Source: PWND01 sp964601515
Lineage (GTDB): Bacteria > Bacteroidota > Bacteroidia > Bacteroidales > UBA7960
NCBI GenBank assembly: GCA_964601515.1
Contig: CAZRNU010000100.1
Span: 1-10,903, forward strand
Direction: 5' to 3'
Length of the DNA: 10,903 nt
A program made the translations under genes and the position numbers. Under the pieces are notes generated by a model. That model was not told where the DNA came from and searched no databases. It saw only the letters and a list, made by a program, of their open reading frames with translations. Below, piece by piece: positions 6,423-10,903 of this stretch (positions are counted from its first letter, which is position 1; each line of letters opens with the position of its first letter).

Positions 6423-7973
6423 TTAAAGAACAATGATTTTATGGACATCTTTAAATGATTCATTTTCAATAGACAAAAAATACAATCCGCCTTTTAACCA
6501 AGACACATCAATAATATTATTGCCGGCAACAAGAGAATTGTACACTACCCTTCCCGACAAATCAGAAATTTGGATCTTAGTACTTTTGTTATCAGAAAGA
6601 ATAACATTTAAAATGCCATTAGATGGATTAGGAAAAACCTGAGAAAGATAGGCCGGCTCTGCAATCCCTATCGCTTCCTGCCCCATAATTGCCATAGTAA
6701 CAACAGAAGCTAGCACAGCCTGAGTGAAAACTACTGCCTGATTTTTATTATTGAAGCTCAGGCCAACAATATCGTTTGACGTATGAATATACGGACTATA
6801 ATTATTTATGTCTTCAAATGGGAATATACCCATATATCCATTAATATTAAATGCAGTATGGTCGCTGTCGCCACCTGAGAATGTTGCCGGAGTAACTACA
6901 AAATCAGGCAAATAAACCGAGGTTATATTCATATAATAATAAGCCAAATCTATTGCCGAATTAGGATATATCAATGACGATTTAATTGTTGTATTTCCCG
7001 GCTTAAGATATCCAATCATGTCTAAATTAAAGTAGCCAAGGATATTCATCCCTTGCTGGGAACAACGACTTGCATATGCTTTACTTCCATATAGGCCATA
7101 TTCTTCGCCTGAAAATGTGCAAAAAATTATTGAACGTTCAAATTCATACTGGCTAAGTATTCTTGCAATTTCTAAGACAGCAGCGGTACCGGATGCATTA
7201 TCATCGGCTCCGGGCGCAGAGGAATCTCTTGAAAAAGAGTCGTAATGCGCACCTAAAACAACATACTCCTCAGGATGAGTTGTGCCATAAAGTATTGCAA
7301 TTACATTATCACTTGCCGGTCCGTTTGGCATAGAAAAATCCATTACTTCAACCTCTAGTCCCAGAAATTCCAACTCCTGCTGAAGCCATATTTGAGCCTC
7401 AACACTTTGAGATGAATAGGCATTTCTTGTTCCGTAATACTGCATATGCTGAACATTTGCTTCGATAAGGGTTCCATCAACTTCATTCATTAATTCAACA
7501 ATTCTGGAATCAGGCTCTGTTACATTTACAGATTTAAAAAAAGAGTGAACTTCCGGCAATTTGGCTTCAAAATCAAATATCCTAACCATTCCGTCATTTT
7601 TTGAAGGAGGCAATTGACCAAATTTGATTTCATCCGTTTTTACTACTAAGAAATAATCTCCATCATACAAAACATCTGCTCTATCAATAATATAATCAAT
7701 ATATGCAGCTTTATGCTCTTTATTATTAACGTAAGCGATATAATAGCTTGGGCTGTTAGTCCAGGCATTTTTATCAAGAATTATATAATCGGTTTGTGAA
7801 TTATCTGATATTGTTGCTATCATAAAATCATCCCTGAAAAAATGAATTTTCAAACTTGAATCATCAAACAGAGTTTTCTGATCTTTAAAGTTTTCAGTTT
7901 TTATTATTACCAAGTCTGATGCAAATAAATTTAATGTGATAAATGCAAATAATATCGTTACTAAGCTTTTCAT
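6423..7973 (-). CDS. Secreted M28-family metallopeptidase with T9SS type A sorting domain, 516 aa
   Basis: This is a probable extracellular or surface zinc aminopeptidase. A signal peptide (MKSLVTILFAFITLNLFAS, about 1-19) is followed by an N-terminal region with no clear catalytic motifs (20-180), possibly a propeptide, and then the M28 domain. All expected residues are present: GAHYDS (His243, Asp245), GADDNASG (bridging Asp257), FSGEE (base Glu290, zinc Glu291), NLDMIG (zinc Asp318) and IHTSND (zinc His397). Residues about 440-516, starting near FPNPSNG (447-453) and ending KIIVL, form a Por/T9SS type A sorting domain, which is removed on export through the outer membrane. Substrate preference cannot be read from the sequence. 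The gene ends 61 bp before the GH13 promoter and appears to be its own transcription unit. Confidence 0.93.
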   Translation of the reverse strand: MKSLVTILFAFITLNLFASDLVIIKTENFKDQKTLFDDSSLKIHFFRDDFMIATISDNSQTDYIILDKNAWTNSPSYYIAYVNNKEHKAAYIDYIIDRADVLYDGDYFLVVKTDEIKFGQLPPSKNDGMVRIFDFEAKLPEVHSFFKSVNVTEPDSRIVELMNEVDGTLIEANVQHMQYYGTRNAYSSQSVEAQIWLQQELEFLGLEVEVMDFSMPNGPASDNVIAILYGTTHPEEYVVLGAHYDSFSRDSSAPGADDNASGTAAVLEIARILSQYEFERSIIFCTFSGEEYGLYGSKAYASRCSQQGMNILGYFNLDMIGYLKPGNTTIKSSLIYPNSAIDLAYYYMNITSVYLPDFVVTPATFSGGDSDHTAFNINGYMGIFPFEDINNYSPYIHTSNDIVGLSFNNKNQAVVFTQAVLASVVTMAIMGQEAIGIAEPAYLSQVFPNPSNGILNVILSDNKSTKIQISDLSGRVVYNSLVAGNNIIDVSWLKGGLYFLSIENESFKDVHKIIVL

Positions 7974-8080
7974 CTGTATAAATTTGTTTTTAATTTAGAT
8001 GTGCTGAGCTAGATTTTCAAGCTCGAGAATTGATTTCGTATAATATATTTTTTAAATCATCAAAAATGTAAAATAATCAT

Positions 8081-8088
8081 CAAAGTTA
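8081..8088 (-). promoter_or_regulatory. Possible -7 box for the M28 peptidase (TAACTTTG)
   Basis: Read on the minus strand, TAACTTTG matches TAnnTTTG and would give a leader of about 100 nt before ATG 7973. No TTG is found at the proper -33 position, and the region is AT-rich enough for chance matches. The box overlaps the second copy of the aatcatcaaa repeat. Confidence 0.25.
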
Positions 8089-8203
8089 AGCGTAAAATCA
8101 TTCGATTAAAAAGATTAACTTTTCTTTAAATTTGAGGTTAAAATGCCAATAATTCAAAAAATTCTCATCAATTTTCTTACTTTATAGTACGTCAAAAAAA
8201 ACC

Positions 8204-8211
8204 TACATTTG
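8204..8211 (+). promoter_or_regulatory. Bacteroidota -7 promoter element of ispG (TACATTTG)
   Basis: TACATTTG fits TAnnTTTG exactly and lies 18 bp before ATG 8230, so transcription would begin near 8215 with a leader of about 15 nt. The -33 region lacks a TTG at 19-21 bp and has only T-rich sequence (ttcttacttta). The TTG of the box also happens to be an in-frame codon with ispG. Confidence 0.6.
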
Positions 8212-8229
8212 CACAAACATTATATATTT

Positions 8230-10008
8230 ATGCGATTTCCTGCAAGAGAAGTAAAAATAGGCAACATTGGTTTGGGGGGAAATAATCCTATCAGACTACA
8301 GTCTATGACCAATACAGACACTGCAAATGTAAAAGCAACAATAGAGCAATGCCAAAGGATTTTCGATGCAGGGGCTGATTATGTAAGAATAAGTATTCCT
8401 TCAATTAAAAATGTTCAGCATTTAAAAGAAATAAAGCATGGCTTATATAATAGCGGATATGATAAACCGCTAATTGCAGACATTCACTTTAATCCAGATA
8501 TTGCACTAGAAGCCGCAAGAATTGTAGAAAAAGTCAGAATAAATCCCGGCAATTACATAGACAAGGTTCAAAAAGGGAATGACATCCTTTCAAATATTGA
8601 ATATTCGCTCGAGCTTGAAAAAATGGAGCAAAAGCTATATCCATTGATCAAAGTTTGTAAGGAATATGGGACTGCGATTAGAGTGGGCACCAACTTTGGA
8701 TCATTGTCAGGCAGGATAATTTCAAAATACGGAAATACTCCATTAGCCATGGCGGAAGCTACAATGGAGTTTTTGAGAATATTTGAAAAGCATAATTTTA
8801 AAAATACGATAATATCTTTAAAGGCAAGTAGCCCTATAATAATGGTTCAATCATACAGCATGATTATAAAAATGCTGATTGAAGAAAATCTTTACTGCCC
8901 AATACATTTAGGGGTTACAGAAGCAGGAGATGGCGAAAATGGAAGAATTAAATCTGCTTTGGGCATAGGTGCATTATTGAAAGAAGGCATAGGAGATACT
9001 ATCAGAGTAAGTTTAAGCGAACCCCCGGAAATGGAAATTCCGGTTGCCAAATTAATTGCAGAGCCTTTTCAAAAAGACTATCTGGAAACTAATCTTAAGG
9101 ATAACTACATAGCACCTGAATTTAACACACAGCCTGCAAAATTTAAAATGCCAATGCAACAGAAAGCAATTGTTATTTCAAGTTTAAACGATAATAACGA
9201 GATTAATAATGAGGAAAAAATCAAACCTGATTTTGTTTCTATTGAAAAATTCTGTTCATCCAATATTGACAAGTACAAGCATGTGAAATTTCTTATTAAT
9301 TCGGACAACATCAACCAATTAAACTATCCTAATGTTTATCCGATTTATAATCTTAATAATTTCGATATTCCAACCTTTCATAGAGAAATAAATTTTCTAA
9401 ATGTTGAAGGAGAAAGGCTAAATGATATTTCCATAAAAGATGATAACAAAACAGTTTTAGTAATAGCCGACTTCTCGAAGGCAGAAAACTATTCCGACCT
9501 TTATAAACATTTTACTAAAGAAAAAAAATTCCCCATTGTGTTAAAGCTAAGTTATAATGAATCGCATATTGATGAATTTATTATAAAAACCACTTTAGAT
9601 TTAGCTAGATTGTTGATCGAAAGGAGAATTCAAGGGTTGTGGGTTGAAACAAAAAACATTGAAAACTCAAAAACAACAGAAACTATTTTCAGTTTATTGC
9701 AAGCATCGGGCATAAGAATCAGTAAAACTGAGTTTATATCATGTCCGACCTGTTCGCGTACTACATATGATTTACAGCAGCTATTAAGTACAGTACAGAA
9801 TGAGTTTTCGGGTTTTCCGGGGATAAAAATAGCTGTAATGGGATGTATGGTAAATGGTCCCGGAGAAATGGCAGATTCAGATTATGGATTTATAGGAACA
9901 AAAGGTGGAAACGTTAATCTATATGCAGGGAAGGATATTTTATTAAGAAACGTCAGCCTAGACAGAGCTATAGATGAACTAAAAAAAGAATTAAATAAAG
10001 CTAAATGA
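8230..10008 (+). CDS. ispG: IspG, (E)-4-hydroxy-3-methylbut-2-enyl diphosphate synthase, long three-domain form, 592 aa
   Basis: IspG is a cytosolic [4Fe-4S] enzyme of the MEP isoprenoid pathway. It reductively opens 2-C-methyl-D-erythritol 2,4-cyclodiphosphate to HMBPP. The N-terminal TIM barrel (about 1-270) carries RLQSMTNTDT (22-31), DIHFNP (84-89) and VRINPGN. The C-terminal domain supplies the cluster ligands: CPTC (Cys505, Cys508), GCMVNGPGE (Cys539) and Glu546. Between them lies an insert of about 200 residues, the extra domain known from plant, Chlamydia and Bacteroidota enzymes, absent from the roughly 370-residue E. coli type. The start is ATG 8230; the frame extends to a TTG at 8209, but that lies within the -7 promoter box. 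It stands alone, converging on the M20 peptidase gene with an 8-bp gap. Confidence 0.96.
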   Translation: MRFPAREVKIGNIGLGGNNPIRLQSMTNTDTANVKATIEQCQRIFDAGADYVRISIPSIKNVQHLKEIKHGLYNSGYDKPLIADIHFNPDIALEAARIVEKVRINPGNYIDKVQKGNDILSNIEYSLELEKMEQKLYPLIKVCKEYGTAIRVGTNFGSLSGRIISKYGNTPLAMAEATMEFLRIFEKHNFKNTIISLKASSPIIMVQSYSMIIKMLIEENLYCPIHLGVTEAGDGENGRIKSALGIGALLKEGIGDTIRVSLSEPPEMEIPVAKLIAEPFQKDYLETNLKDNYIAPEFNTQPAKFKMPMQQKAIVISSLNDNNEINNEEKIKPDFVSIEKFCSSNIDKYKHVKFLINSDNINQLNYPNVYPIYNLNNFDIPTFHREINFLNVEGERLNDISIKDDNKTVLVIADFSKAENYSDLYKHFTKEKKFPIVLKLSYNESHIDEFIIKTTLDLARLLIERRIQGLWVETKNIENSKTTETIFSLLQASGIRISKTEFISCPTCSRTTYDLQQLLSTVQNEFSGFPGIKIAVMGCMVNGPGEMADSDYGFIGTKGGNVNLYAGKDILLRNVSLDRAIDELKKELNKAK

Positions 10009-10016
10009 TAAATTTA

Positions 10017-10903
10017 TTATTTCGCGAATGTCAACTTTTTTATTGATAAATCCACATCCTTATCAACCTCCAGTAGTATTCTCAACATTTCAGTATAAGC
10101 TTTAATTCCTTTATACAGAATAGACACAGGGATTCTTTCATCAACCATATGTATAGTTTCCATATGAGCCCTTGAAAGAACAACCGGCATAATTCCATAA
10201 GCGGGGATGTTGTTCATTCGAAAATAGGCATTATCATTATTCGCAAGAAACATAATCGGAGTTACCCCAACATCACCATAAACATTCAATATAGCTTGCT
10301 CCATAGCATTGTAATAATATCCGATTTCAGAAACGGGAGCTCTTGGTGTTTCATGAATTACTCTCAAAGAAACATCGTAGTTTTTTATTTTTTTCTTTAC
10401 ATATTTAAGAAACTTGTCGGTATCAGTCTGCGGCAGCAACCTACAATCAAAAACTGCTTTAGCCTTATTAGAAACCTGATTATCGGCTCCGGGAGTTGAG
10501 TACAAATTTGTTAGAGTCATTGTATTAGCTATCATGGCTGCCAGCAATGGGTCTTCTCTAAGAGTTTTTGTAAAAAACGGAGCAAAAATAGTAATATTTC
10601 TTAGCACAAATTTACGTCTACCTCCCTCATGTTTTCCCAGAGTTCTTATCATTTCTCTTACAGGAGGAATTAAAATAATTTGAGGCTTGGCATCGAGTAA
10701 AGCTTTACTTGCCATTACAACTTCTTTATTAGGATATTGGTTGCGTGGCATAGAACCATGACCTGATAAATTATTTGAAGCCTCAATAACAAACCATAGC
10801 CCTCTTTTCTGTGCTACAGAAATCCCGAATACCGGCAAGTCAGGATCAGTCTTTATTGCACCCAAGACTCCGGTGCCGCCTTCGCCATAAACCACAACCG
10901 GAT
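10017..10903 (-). CDS. M20-family metallopeptidase (carboxypeptidase S-like), C-terminal part, runs off the right edge
   Basis: The frame stays open to the last base of the window, so the N-terminus, with the first metal-binding His and Asp, lies outside. The GTG at 10895 is an internal Val codon within PVVVYGEGGTG, not a start; the Glu of EGG is likely the catalytic-site acid. About 295 residues are visible. They show the dimerisation (lid) domain opening with LSGHGSMPR, then TNLYSTPGADNQVSNKAKAVFDCRLLP, and the last catalytic segment AHMETIHMVDERIPV, whose His is expected to bind metal. This order matches M20 enzymes such as carboxypeptidase S and PM20D1. The substrate is probably a peptide or N-acyl amino acid but cannot be told, and export cannot be judged without the N-terminus. 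Confidence 0.88.
   Translation of the reverse strand, partial: PVVVYGEGGTGVLGAIKTDPDLPVFGISVAQKRGLWFVIEASNNLSGHGSMPRNQYPNKEVVMASKALLDAKPQIILIPPVREMIRTLGKHEGGRRKFVLRNITIFAPFFTKTLREDPLLAAMIANTMTLTNLYSTPGADNQVSNKAKAVFDCRLLPQTDTDKFLKYVKKKIKNYDVSLRVIHETPRAPVSEIGYYYNAMEQAILNVYGDVGVTPIMFLANNDNAYFRMNNIPAYGIMPVVLSRAHMETIHMVDERIPVSILYKGIKAYTEMLRILLEVDKDVDLSIKKLTFAK

Larger units (their letters stand above)
7974..8229. other. Divergent intergenic region between the M28 peptidase and ispG
   Basis: A 256-bp, very AT-rich spacer from which both flanking genes are read outward. It holds the ispG -7 box, a weaker candidate for the peptidase, a 10-bp direct repeat aatcatcaaa (8055-8064 and 8075-8084), and a small inverted repeat gagct/agctc (8006-8010 and 8020-8024). 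No coding sequence, RNA gene or riboswitch is recognisable. Confidence 0.65.

Noticed and set aside
10893..10895. GTG start for the M20 peptidase
   Set aside because: It lies inside the conserved VVYGEGG segment and the frame stays open to the window edge, so the gene is truncated by the window.

Overview
The window looks like chromosomal DNA from a member of the Bacteroidota, taken from a draft or metagenome scaffold. Four things point there: strongly AT-rich sequence; a secreted peptidase ending in a type IX secretion (T9SS) type A sorting domain; an IspG of the long three-domain form; and promoters with the Bacteroidota -7 element TAnnTTTG instead of a sigma70 -10 box. A run of ten Ns marks a scaffold gap.

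Layout. Bases 1-521 hold no convincing gene but carry interspersed repeats: a perfect 14-bp-arm inverted repeat, a 9-bp tandem array, and a block that resembles repeats I know from other Bacteroidota. A small helical protein of unknown function (522-1049, +) converges on a five-helix membrane protein (1063-1674, -). The membrane protein is the last gene of a minus-strand cluster reading GH13 amylase-family enzyme (4596-6335), P2-type cation ATPase (1699-4588, interrupted) and membrane protein, with gaps of only 7 and 24 bp. A good promoter lies just upstream of the GH13 gene. Next come a secreted M28 metallopeptidase (6423-7973, -), a 256-bp divergent promoter region, ispG (8230-10008, +), and the C-terminal part of an M20 peptidase (10017 to the right edge, -).

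The most notable observation is in the ATPase. It is broken by the N gap plus 128 bp that encode part of a different pump, a P1B heavy-metal ATPase with an SSHPLS motif. A perfect 28-bp repeat coding for the catalytic ASDKTGTLT motif flanks the intrusion. Removing 166 bp (3425-3590) restores one open frame of exactly 908 codons. This is best explained as an assembly chimera at the conserved phosphorylation site, not as biology.

I found no mobile element with a transposase, no CRISPR array, no RNA gene and no undescribed system. The remaining genes are mostly housekeeping or ordinary accessory functions: isoprenoid synthesis, extracellular proteolysis, glycan handling and cation transport.
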